From Bog-532 sp963833835 (GTDB lineage: Bacteria; Actinomycetota; Actinomycetes; Streptosporangiales; Streptosporangiaceae), in assembly GCA_963833835.1 (NCBI GenBank), contig CAWHZI010000008.1, positions 868,001 to 932,000 on the forward strand: a stretch of 64,000 nt of DNA, read 5' to 3'. Shown here piece by piece: positions 8,230 to 18,012 of the stretch; positions within the stretch are counted from its first letter, which is position 1; every line of letters begins with the position of its first letter. The translations under genes and the position numbers were made by a program. Under the pieces are notes generated by a model that saw only the letters and a program-made list of their open reading frames with translations, was not told the DNA's origin and ran no database searches.

Positions 8230-9684
8230 CTTCTGATCCGCGCTCGGGACGGAATCCATCGGTGCCGGGGCAAATTTTCCGCCGGTTCTGGGCCAGCGGG
8301 GACCGTCTTGTGGTTGATGAGGGTGGCGGCCACGGGCAGGGCGAGGAGGGCTATCGTTCCGCGACCCAGAAGGCCCAGTGGAAGCCGCCGGTCAGCGCGA
8401 CGCCTGCGGGCGTCCTTCGCCGAGCAGGGTCTTGATGAGCACGGTGGCGGCCGACGATGGATAGCGAACGATGGCGCCGAGCTGCTGGGAGGTGTTGAGC
8501 AGACCGAGGCGAGCCCGGCTCCGGAGCGGACGCCGCGAGCGCCGGCGATGGAGATCGGGACGAAGGCGAAGGCCGTGCGAGCCCACGACGAAGAACGGCC
8601 CGCGCCATGGCGCTCCAGAAGTGCGCCTGCACGGGCACCTCCGTCGCCCACAGAATGCCCCGCCGATTAGTGCCATACCCAGACGCCAAGCACCGGCCGG
8701 CTGAGATGCGAGTGACGAGCATCTGGGAGAGCCCGGCGAGCGCGACGAAGTGAGCGATGTGGCCAGCCAGGCCACCCCGGCCTGGAGGGCCGAGTAACCC
8801 AGCACCTGCTGCATGTAGAGGGTGCCGATGAAGATGAAGGCGAAGAAGCTGCCGCCGAGCAGGAACCCGGTGGCGTTGGCCACCGCCACCGTCCGTAGCC
8901 GGAAGATCCTGCAGCGGCAGCAGCGGCGCCTGGACGCGCAGCTCGATGAGCACGAAAGCAGCGAACAACGCCACCACCACGACCAGTAGCGACGGAAAGC
9001 TGTGCTGGGCACCTGATCCGCCGCTGGCCAGGGCGTTGATCGTAGACGCACATCAGGCGGCCGGTCACGGTCTGCGGCAAAACAGGTCAAAGGGCCGGAC
9101 CCTCGAGCCGGCTCTCGGGCACGATGCGCGGAGCGAGCAAGAACGCTGCCGCCCCGATCGGCACGTTGAGGAAGAAGATGCACTGCCAGCCGCGTAGCGG
9201 GTGAGAAGACGCCGGCGATCAGGCCGAACGTCGCTCCACCGTCGCTCCGATACCGCCCCAGAGTCCGAGCGCTTGTTGCGCTCGGCGCCCTCCGCGAACA
9301 TGTTCATCACGATCGAGAGCGCCGCCGGCAGACGACAGCCGCGCCGACTCCCTGCAGCAAGCGCATCGCGATCAGGAAGCCAGGCGCTGGTCGAGAGTCC
9401 GGCGCCGAGCGACGCGGCGGTGAACACGCCGAGGCCGAGCATCAGGACCGCCGACGACCGAGCAGGTCTGCGGCGCGGCCGCCGAGGAGCAGGAAGCCGC
9501 CGAAGGTGATCGCGTACGCGGTGACGACCCACTGCAGGTTCGATTCGGAGAAGTGAAGGTCGCGGCCGATGGTCGGCAGCGCGACGTTGACGATGGTGAG
9601 GTCGACGATGGTCATGAAGAACGCGACGGCCAGCACGGCGAACGCGCGCGAGCGGTGGATCTGGGGAATCGACTTGGTGTTCAT
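8230..9684 (-). pseudogene. DHA2-family MFS drug transporter, multiply frameshifted
   Basis: The start at 9684 reads MNTKSIPQIHRSRAFAVLAV and the first helices are intact: FFMTIVDLTIVNVALPTIGR, then QWVVTAYAITFGGFLLLGGR, the motif A/C arrangement of 14-helix DHA2 exporters. After about 80 codons the frame is lost. Further pieces are recognisable downstream in alternate frames: NATGFLLGGSFFAFIFIGTL, MQQVLGYSALQAGVAWLATS, LLNTSQQLGA and a final helix GTIALLALPVAATLINHKT near 8300. These cover the full length of the family (about 480 residues) in the right order, so nothing large is missing; the gene is disabled by many small indels. Substrate unknown. Confidence 0.8.
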
Positions 9685-9843
9685 CTGCCTTCCTGAACGG
9701 CATAGATGACGGCAGGCGAGCCAGTCGCGGTGTTCAGGGGTAGTGATCCGGCGAAACGCCGCGATCCATCGCTGGCACCAGACAGGTGCGCAAGGGGGCG
9801 CCGCTACGCCGGCAACCGGGTCAGAAGGGGCCGGGTGGGCAGG

Positions 9844-10047
9844 TCAGCCGCGGCGGGGCATGAACGCGAACACGATGGCGCCGAGCACGAGGTAGCCGAC
9901 CGCGCCCAGGCCGAACAGGATGACACCCGCGAGGCCGCTGACCGTGAAGGCGACGATCAGCCCGGCGATGAGCAGCACCGCCAGCACCAGCCACGTCAGG
10001 ACGATCCAGGCGCGCAGCCGCCGGGTGCGTATCGACAGGTTGGCCAC
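9844..10047 (-). CDS. Small two-helix membrane protein
   Basis: 67 residues from the ATG at 10047. A short basic N-terminus (RTRRLRAW) is followed by two hydrophobic helices, about 13-35 and 38-60, joined by a Gly, and a basic end MPRRG. I do not recognise a named family. It follows the PPOX-family gene by five bases in the same orientation and is likely co-transcribed with it. The 130 bases beyond its stop toward the broken transporter hold nothing I can identify. Confidence 0.65.
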   Translation of the reverse strand: MANLSIRTRRLRAWIVLTWLVLAVLLIAGLIVAFTVSGLAGVILFGLGAVGYLVLGAIVFAFMPRRG

Positions 10048-10052
10048 GGCGG

Positions 10053-10517
10053 TCAGTCCGCCAGCCGAGCCGGGAAGCCACCGGTGGCGACCGGTCCCCA
10101 GGACGTGGGCGTGATGCGGAGCAGCGACTTGCCCTGGCGGGCCATGGCCTGGCGGTATTCGTCCCAGTCGGGGTGCTCGCCGGCGATCGCGCGGTAGTAG
10201 TCGACCAGTACCTCGGCCGCCTCGGGCATGTCGATGACCTCGGCGTCGCCGTCGACCTGGATCCAGGCGCCGCCGAAGTCGTCGGACAGGATCAGCACGC
10301 TGGCCTGCGGGTTGCGGCGGGCGTTACGGGTCTTGGCCCGTTCCGGGTAGGTCGACACGACGATCCGGCCGGCTTCGTCGACGCCGCAGGTGACCGGTGA
10401 GGCCTGCGGCCGGCCGTCGGCGCGGGCGGTGATGACGATGGCGTGGTGCCGGGGGCGGATGAAGTCGAGCAGCTCGTCCCGGCTGACGCTGGTGTTGGTG
10501 GCGATCTGTGGGCTCAC
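10053..10517 (-). CDS. PPOX-class F420-dependent (or flavin) oxidoreductase
   Basis: 154-residue split-barrel protein of the pyridoxamine-phosphate-oxidase-like family. The N-terminal strand pattern HHAIVITARADGRPQASPV, then RIVVSTYPERAKTRNARRNP and VDGDAEVID, matches the actinobacterial PPOX class that binds F420 or FMN and reduces unknown substrates. Length is normal for the class. The next gene downstream starts five bases after its stop. No partner in the neighbourhood reveals the substrate. Confidence 0.8.
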   Translation of the reverse strand: MSPQIATNTSVSRDELLDFIRPRHHAIVITARADGRPQASPVTCGVDEAGRIVVSTYPERAKTRNARRNPQASVLILSDDFGGAWIQVDGDAEVIDMPEAAEVLVDYYRAIAGEHPDWDEYRQAMARQGKSLLRITPTSWGPVATGGFPARLAD

Positions 10518-10544
10518 CCAACTCAGCCTATCGCCGCCGCCACC

Positions 10545-11693
10545 TCACGCTGGGCCGCTGGCTGCTGCCGCCTCACGCTGGGCCACGTGGTCGGCGGCCG
10601 AGGCCAGGCCCGCGTGATAGAGCCGCAGGTCGGTCGCGCCCGCGGCCAGCACGGCCTTGGCCTTGGCGGGCAGTTCGCCGGTGTCCGCCCCCAGGGCGGC
10701 CACCGCGGGCAGCGTGGCGATGACCCGCCGCCCGGGCGCGACCGCCGCCGCTTCCTGGGCGGCCGAGGCCACCGCGGTGGCGGCCGGGCCGGCCGGGCCG
10801 GGGCAGGCCAGGATGACCCCGTCCGCACCGGCCGGGCCCAGCAACGTAGTCAGCTCGTACCCGGGGTTCGACCCCGCCTCGGCCGGGTCCGGGTGGGCGT
10901 GCACCAGGATCTGCTGGCCGGGGGCGGCCGCACGCACCGCCGCCACCACGTGCTCGAGGAATGTGGCCGACGTGGCCGCCCGGACCGAACTCAGCGCCCT
11001 GGCCAGCTCCGGCGGGACGACGGAGCCGCCGTCCAGGGCGGCCCGGACCGCGGCCGCGATGGCCTCGGAGTCCGCCCCGGCCACCCGCAGCGTGGCCGCG
11101 CAGTTCGCGCAGAAGCAGGGGTCCAGCAACTGGAGAGCCGGGCCCGCCGGCGTCCCACCGGTCTTGTCGTGGGCGCTGAGGTGGTCGTAGCCGTACCAGC
11201 CGCAGGCTTCCAGTTCCACGTCGGCCACGACGTCCAGCGCGGCGATCTCGGCCGCCAGGGCGGCCGCGTACTCGGCCACGGCCGGCGAGCCCGCGCACAG
11301 CGCCCAGGGGTAGGCGTCACCGAAGGCGTTGTGCACCGCGCACTCGGGGTGCGCCGCGGCCAGGCGGCCGTTGTGGGTCACCACCACCCAGGCGTTGACC
11401 TGCAGCCCCGCCGCACGCAGCGCGTCGGCGGCCCGTTCGAACGAGCCCACCTCGGCCGGGTCCGGGCCGGCCGGGCGCAGGTGCGCCCTGGCCCACCGGG
11501 CCGGGTCCGGCCGGTAGTAGACGGCCGCGTCCCGGGTCACGATCCGGTGCCCGGGATGGAACGGGGTGACCGCCCGCACCGCGTGGTAGGCGGCGGCCAG
11601 GGACACCTCGGTGACCCCGAGCGCGGCGATCCGGTCCGCGGCGCCCGGGTCGCCGTCCACATCCCACGGGTACAGGTACGCGGCGACCGGCAC
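10545..11693 (-). CDS. Uncharacterised CFCxxC protein of a sugar-acid operon
   Basis: About 382 residues from the GTG at 11693 (MPVAAYLYPWDVDGDPGAAD), four bases after the aldehyde dehydrogenase stop; the longer frame upstream overlaps that gene and is not used. The protein is Ala-rich and alternates strands and helices like a TIM barrel: NAWVVVTHNGRLAAAHPECA, VELEACGWYGYDHLSAHDKT, then a distinctive LDPCFCANCAATLRV. CxC-x2-C clusters of this kind occur in uncharacterised glycoside-hydrolase-like barrels. I do not recognise a named family. Position at the end of a dehydratase/aldolase-type/semialdehyde-dehydrogenase operon suggests a role in supplying or processing a sugar acid or its glycoside. 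Confidence 0.65.
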   Translation of the reverse strand: MPVAAYLYPWDVDGDPGAADRIAALGVTEVSLAAAYHAVRAVTPFHPGHRIVTRDAAVYYRPDPARWARAHLRPAGPDPAEVGSFERAADALRAAGLQVNAWVVVTHNGRLAAAHPECAVHNAFGDAYPWALCAGSPAVAEYAAALAAEIAALDVVADVELEACGWYGYDHLSAHDKTGGTPAGPALQLLDPCFCANCAATLRVAGADSEAIAAAVRAALDGGSVVPPELARALSSVRAATSATFLEHVVAAVRAAAPGQQILVHAHPDPAEAGSNPGYELTTLLGPAGADGVILACPGPAGPAATAVASAAQEAAAVAPGRRVIATLPAVAALGADTGELPAKAKAVLAAGATDLRLYHAGLASAADHVAQREAAAASGPA

Positions 11694-11697
11694 GGGC

Positions 11698-13183
11698 TCA
11701 GCCCGCGGTCTCGGCCGGCTGCCCGGGCAGGCCAGCCGGCAGCAGCTCCTTAGGCAGGCCCTGGTAGGCCACGGGCACCAGCCAGCGCCGGATCGCGGTC
11801 GAGCCGACCGAGGTGGTGGCGGGCGCGGTGGTGGCGGGGTACGGGCCGCCGTGGTGCTGGGCCGCGTTGACTGCCACCCCGGTGGGCCAGCCGTTCCACA
11901 CGATCCGGCCCACGGTGCGCTCGAACACCGCGACGACCTGCCGGGCCGTGACCAGGTCGGCGCGGTCGTCCGGGTCGCCGTGGACGCTGCCGACCAGGTT
12001 GCCACCCAGCTGGGCCAGGACGGGCAGCAGTTCCTCGGGCGAGGGGTAGGTGATCAGCAGCCCGGCCGGGCCGAACCGTTCCTTGGCCAGTATGGGCAGG
12101 TCGCCGGCGAACTCCGCCAGCGTGGTCGCGAACAGCCGCGGGGTGGCGGCCCACGGCCCCTCACCGGTCGTGCCGGCCGCGACCGACGTCACCGCTGGGT
12201 GCGCCTCGATCTCGGCCAGGGCCGCCTCGTAACCGGAGTGGATGCGCTCGGACAGCATCGGTGCACCGCTGGACCCGCTGACCGCGTCGGCGATCGCGCC
12301 GCGCAGGTTCTCGTCCCGGGCCGGTACGAACAGCAGGCCCGGGTTGGTGCAGAACTGGCCTGCGCCAAGCGTGAGCGAGCCCGCGTACCCGGACGCGATG
12401 TCCGCCGCGCGCTGGGTCGCCGCGCCGGGCAGCACCACCACCGGGTTGACCGCGCCGAGCTCGCCGAAGAACGGGATCGGCACCTCGCGGTCGGCGCTGA
12501 TCTTGGCCAGGGCCAGGCCGCCACTGGTGGAGCCGGTGAACCCGGCGGCCGCGATGTCCGGATGGTTCAGCAGGCGCAGGCCCGCGTCGACCCCGTGGAC
12601 CAGCGCGAACACCCCGTGCGGCGCGCCCGCCTTGGCCAGCACCTCGTGCGCGATCTGCGCGGTCAGCTCGGAGGTGTTCGGGTGACCCTCGTGCGCCTTG
12701 ACCACCACCGGGCAGCCCGGCCGCCAGCGCCGACGCGGTGTCACCGCCCAGGACCGAGAACGCGAACGGGAAGTTGGACGCGGCGAACACCGCGACCGGG
12801 CCGATCGCGTGGCTGATGCGGCCGATTTCACCGATGCCGCCCCCGGCTGGAGAGTCCGCGACGTCGTGGTAACCGCCGTCGCGCAGGACACCGGCGAACA
12901 GCCGCAGCTGGCCCGTGGTCCGGCCCACCTCGCCGGTCAGCCGGGTCTCCCCCAGCGCGGTTTCCGCGTCGGCCAGGGCGACCAGCTCTGCGGCCCGCTC
13001 ATCCAGCGCGTCGGCCACCGCCTCCAGCGCGTGGGCCCGTGCCCCGTCGTCCAGGGCTGCCCAGGCCGGCAGGGCCTCGGCCGCCGCGGCGACGGCCGCG
13101 TCCACGTCCGTGTCGGTCGTCTCCGCCACCGGCTCACCGGTGGGCTGGCCCGTCCGCGGGTTGTACCCCTGAATCATCAGCAT
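11698..13183 (-). CDS. Aldehyde dehydrogenase, alpha-ketoglutaric semialdehyde type, one frameshift
   Basis: Two overlapping frames join into one ALDH of about 495 residues. The N-terminal half starts at 13183 (MLMIQGYNPRTGQPTGEP) and contains GPVAVFAASNFPFAFSVLGG. The C-terminal half resumes with CPVVVKAHEGHPNTSE, GFTGSTSGG, and the catalytic Cys in LGAGQFCTNPGLL. The break is one extra base in the C run 12716-12718; removing it gives a perfect join. The ASNFPFAFS and GAGQFCTNPG motifs belong to the NADP-linked 2,5-dioxovalerate (alpha-ketoglutaric semialdehyde) dehydrogenase clade. Its dehydratase and DHDPS-family neighbours supply exactly that substrate in non-phosphorylating pentonate or hexarate pathways, yielding 2-oxoglutarate. 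Confidence 0.85.
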
Positions 13184-13201
13184 CCCTTCGTTATCGTCAC
13201 G

Positions 13202-14938
<1,737 letters not shown>

Positions 14939-14942
<4 letters not shown>

Positions 14943-15892
14943 GAACGGCTCTCCTCCAGGTTCCAGGACCGCAGGATCTCGGTCACGGCGTCGCGGGTTT
15001 CCTTGGGCAGCACCCGGCTGGGTGGCCGCACGTCCCGGCCGCACAGGCCGAGCTGGGCCAGCGCCTCCTTGACCACGCTGACGTTGTCGGCGGATCCGCC
15101 GGCCGCGCGCAGGTCCTCGAACGGCCGGATCAGCTCCCAGGTGTCCATCGCGCCGCCGGCGTCGCCGGTCCGCAGCGCGCCCAGCAACGACAGCGACACC
15201 GAGGGGCTGACGTTGGCCAGCCCGGAGGTGAACCCGCGGGCGCCGTAGGCCCAGTAGCCGGGGGCGTAGGGCTCGGCCAGCCCGGCCAGCCAGGTGAACC
15301 GGTCCAGGCCGGCGTCCCGGGCCACCGCCCCGAACCGGGCCGCGTCCTTGACCCCGTACTTGACCCCGATGACGTTCGGGCTGCGCGCCCCCAGCTCGCC
15401 GATCTGGGCCCCGGTGACCTGCTCGCTGCGCACGTAGAGCACCACGCCCAGGTCGGGCACGGCGTCCGCGATGGCCTGGTGGTAGTCGACCCAGCCCTTC
15501 GGGCGCCTGGTACGGGTGCACCGGCTGGTGGATCATGATCAGCTGGGCCCCGGTGTCCTGGGCGTGCCGGGCCGCGTCGATCGCGCTGGCGGTGTCGTGA
15601 CCCACGCCAACCAGCACGTCGGCGTAACCGCCGAGCTCCCGGCCTCGCCATGGGCGGCGCGGACCGCGTGCTCGGTGGCCTGCCGCGCTTCGGCCGGAGT
15701 GAGCGCGTAGAACTCGCCGGTGTTGCCGTTGGCCGTGATCACGGTGATCCCGGAATCCACCACCCGCCGGATCAGGTCGGTATAGGTGCCCCACTCGACG
15801 CTGCCGTCAGGCCGCATCGGCGTCACGGGGATCACGACCACCGTGGCCAGTGCGTCCTTCAGCCGCGCGGTGGTCGCTTCGTCAAGTGCCAT
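14939..15892 (-). CDS. DHDPS/NAL-family dehydratase or aldolase, two frameshifts
   Basis: Starts at the ATG 15892 behind GGGAG. The first segment has VVVIPVTPMRPDGSVEWGTY and the family signature GNTGEFYALTPAEA. A second frame covers GGYADVLVGVGHDTASAID and LIMIHQPVHPYQAP, and a third covers the remaining 170 residues with the catalytic Tyr in GVVLYVRS and the Schiff-base Lys in NVIGVKYGVKD. Breaks lie near 15645 and 15505, each explained by one base. Total length about 316 residues, normal for 5-dehydro-4-deoxyglucarate or 2-keto-3-deoxypentonate dehydratases. It is first in the operon, whose next genes are the matching dehydratase and semialdehyde dehydrogenase. Confidence 0.82.
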
Positions 15893-16031
15893 CAGTACTC
15901 CCGGTCACGTGGGTGCGCGCTCACATAGCAACCGTAAGGGCGCGGGCCGACGCGTGGGAGCCCGGGGAGGGTGTGCCTCCCCGGGCTCCGGTCGCTTGCC
16001 CGGTCGGTTGCCCCGTCGGTTACGCCGTCGG

Positions 16032-17015
16032 CTACGCCGGGCTCAGCCGGCCAGGCGCCAGCCGGTCAGGCCCGGAGTGGGCGCGGCCCAGTCGGCGGGC
16101 GTCCTGGTAGATCCGGTGGTCGGTGCCCTGGGCGTAGACGAAGGTGGTCGGAATGGTGGCCAGGTCCTGGGTGAAGGCGGCGGGACCGGTGCTGAGCCGG
16201 CCGCCCATGGAGTGCCAGCCCGGGGTGTTGGCGATGAAGCGGTGGTAGTAGCCGGCGTCGTTGGTGCCGCGGACGAAGCCGATCAGCGCGGCGGGCTGGC
16301 CCTGCGCGGCCAGGATGGCGGTCAGCGCGGGCGAGGAGTTGGTGCGGCCGCCGGCCGGGTTGAAGCCGGTGACACCCGGCCCCTCGACGTAGAGCTCGTG
16401 GTTGGTCCCGGTCACCAGCGTGTAAGGGCCGTCACCGTACACGTAGGCTGCCGCCGGGCCGGTGCCGGCCAGCAGGTTGCCGCCGAGCGAGCGCCAGGCG
16501 CCCCAGCCGCCCGTGCTGTGCTGCCGGGTCCACTCCGCACCGTTGCTGCCGCGGGCGTAGACCGAGTATTCCTCGGGCGCCGGGCCGGAGACCGCCGCGG
16601 ACGGGCTGGACGTGATCGTGCCGCCGAGGGACTGCCAGGCGCCGCACGTGCCGGACAGGGTGCAACTGCTCTCCCACAGATGGCCACCGGGGCCCTGGCC
16701 GAAGATAAGCACGGTGCTGCCGTTGCCCATCAGCCCTGGCGCGCTGGTCAGGTGCCCGCCCGCTGAGGTGAGCGACCCAGTGGCCAGGTTCCGCAGCCAG
16801 ACCGAACCGCCCGCCGCGGTGTAGCCGACCACCCGGGTGGAACCGGCCAGGGTGGCGCCCGGAGCGATCCCCGCGGCCGGAGCCGGCGCGGTCGCCGCGG
16901 TCGCGGTCCCCGCGGCCAGGACCGCGGCCAGGCCGCCGCCTGCGATGGTGGCGGCCAGCGCCCGGGTGGCCAGGCGCCGCCCCCGCGGCGCTCGGCGGTT
17001 GAACTTCGTGATCAT
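16032..17015 (-). CDS. Secreted tectonin-like beta-propeller protein (copy A)
   Basis: About 327 residues. The ATG at 17015 sits six bases after AGGGGAA; a GTG at 17018 is also possible. A twin-arginine-free Sec signal runs to about residue 42 (basic start, hydrophobic stretch ending TATAATA). The rest is a series of Gly/Trp-rich blades: GGSVWLRNLATGSLTSAGGH, GGHLWESS, GAEWTRQHSTGGWGAWRSLG, GTNHELYV, GFVRGTNDAGYYHRF, WHSMGGRL. This resembles tectonin/PLL-type sugar-binding propellers. It is clearly paralogous to 30505-31419. The last 20 residues look like an out-of-frame tail: a one-base shift near 16105 would give an ending TPGLTGWRLAG, so a late frameshift is possible. Confidence 0.72.
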   Translation of the reverse strand: MITKFNRRAPRGRRLATRALAATIAGGGLAAVLAAGTATAATAPAPAAGIAPGATLAGSTRVVGYTAAGGSVWLRNLATGSLTSAGGHLTSAPGLMGNGSTVLIFGQGPGGHLWESSCTLSGTCGAWQSLGGTITSSPSAAVSGPAPEEYSVYARGSNGAEWTRQHSTGGWGAWRSLGGNLLAGTGPAAAYVYGDGPYTLVTGTNHELYVEGPGVTGFNPAGGRTNSSPALTAILAAQGQPAALIGFVRGTNDAGYYHRFIANTPGWHSMGGRLSTGPAAFTQDLATIPTTFVYAQGTDHRIYQDARRLGRAHSGPDRLAPGRLSPA

Positions 17016-17037
17016 CACGTTCCCCTTTGATGTATTT

Positions 17038-17059
17038 CAGGACGGCCCCCGCCGTCCTG
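17038..17059. promoter_or_regulatory. Strong hairpin in the leader of the secreted-protein gene
   Basis: Perfect nine-base inverted repeat CAGGACGGC / GCCGTCCTG around a CCCC loop, 23 bases upstream of the secreted-protein start at 17015. On the minus strand it would fold in the 5' leader just before the AGGGGAA ribosome site. There is no T run after it on either strand, so a simple terminator is unlikely; an operator or leader hairpin is more plausible. Confidence 0.5.
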
Positions 17060-17096
17060 TCCGCTTCAGGGTGCGCGAGCGGCCCGGGGCCAGCAA

Positions 17097-17110
17097 GGGG
17101 AGCGCTCCCC
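17097..17110. promoter_or_regulatory. 14-base perfect palindrome between divergent genes
   Basis: GGGGAGCGCTCCCC is a perfect palindrome. It is followed directly by a second symmetric element (CCCC-AA-GGGG, 17107-17116). It lies between the divergent secreted-protein and FHA genes, about 90 bases from each start, a fitting place for a shared operator. Confidence 0.45.
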
Positions 17111-17199
17111 AAGGGGGGAAGGGGGGGACGGGGAAATTCGCTGGCCAACCAAACGGGCGGCGCGGCAGTCTAATCAATGTGGTTGAAAACGGGGATTCA

Positions 17200-18012
17200 G
17201 TGGCAAACCAGACAGATCCGCTGATCGTGATGTACGGCCCGCGTTCCTGGCGGGTCCGGACCGGGGAAACATTCACCTTCGGCCGCTCGAAGAAGTGCAC
17301 GGTCGTGCTGGACGAGGCCGACCGGGGACTGTCGCGGACCGCGGGCCGCCTGCAGTACCGCGACGGCGCCTGGTGGGTGCAGAACGACAGCCGCGCCTGT
17401 CTGCTGTTCGTGACCGGGGATCGCGGTTTCCGCGCCGACCTGCCCCCGGGCATGGCCATGCCGCTGCAGCAGTGGCACGCCAAGCTCCGGCTGACCGGCG
17501 GGGCGGGCCACTACACGCTGCTGGTCCGCCTGCCCGACGAGAACCTGCCGGACGAGGACGACGCGCCCGGGCCGCTCCCGGTGACGGCGGTGCCCACGGA
17601 CTCACGGGCCATGACCAGCGTGCGCAGCCGGCCCCGGCTGTCCGATTCGGACCGGCTGATCCTGGCCGCCCGATTCGAGAAGTACCTGATCTGGCGCTAC
17701 CCGGGGGTGGCCACCCCGTGCACGGCACGCGAAGCGGCCGAGCGCATCGGCTGGGGCCAGCACGCCGTGGTCAAGCGGTGCGAGAACATCCGCGAGCGCT
17801 ACGCCCGCCTGGGCGTGCCCGGCCTGCGCGGCCCGCGGGCCCTGGAGGAGCTGGCTACCCTGCTCATCTCCACCGGGGAGCTGACCGCCGAGGATCTGCG
17901 GCGCCTGCCCGCCCAGGCATTGCCACCCCGGACGCGGTGTCCGCTGAATCAGCTCGGGCAGATAGGTCGAAGGCACCGAATTTTTTGCTGGCCACCCCAC
18001 CGGTACCGGTAG
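17200..18012 (+). CDS. FHA-domain protein with a C-terminal helical (HTH-like) region
   Basis: About 270 residues from the GTG at 17200, which has GGGGA eight bases upstream; another GTG at 17179 is possible. The FHA fold spans roughly residues 20-105: TFTFGRSKKCTVVLDEADRG, LSRTAGRL, WWVQNDSRACLLFV. The phosphothreonine-binding Arg is kept, but the usual S-x-x-H is S-R-T-A. A linker rich in Pro and Asp follows. Then comes a helical domain with EKYLIWRYPGVATPCTAREA, ERIGWGQHAVVKRCENIRER and GPRALEELATLLISTGELT, which looks like a winged-helix or sigma-like DNA-binding region. The 3' end overlaps the convergent transporter by 64 bases, so its last residues may be an overrun. Confidence 0.75.
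   Translation: MANQTDPLIVMYGPRSWRVRTGETFTFGRSKKCTVVLDEADRGLSRTAGRLQYRDGAWWVQNDSRACLLFVTGDRGFRADLPPGMAMPLQQWHAKLRLTGGAGHYTLLVRLPDENLPDEDDAPGPLPVTAVPTDSRAMTSVRSRPRLSDSDRLILAARFEKYLIWRYPGVATPCTAREAAERIGWGQHAVVKRCENIRERYARLGVPGLRGPRALEELATLLISTGELTAEDLRRLPAQALPPRTRCPLNQLGQIGRRHRIFCWPPHRYR

Noticed and set aside
10545..12005. Longer start for the CFCxxC protein
   Set aside because: The first 104 codons are antisense-free but overlap the aldehyde dehydrogenase end on the same strand in another frame and are Ser/Pro/Arg-rich; the GTG at 11693 fits the operon spacing.
17038..17059. Rho-independent terminator
   Set aside because: No T run on either strand and it lies in the leader of a divergent gene, not after a stop.
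16837..17199. Upstream extension of the FHA gene
   Set aside because: It would overlap the signal peptide of the divergent secreted protein and has no motif; the GTG at 17200 starts just before the FHA fold.
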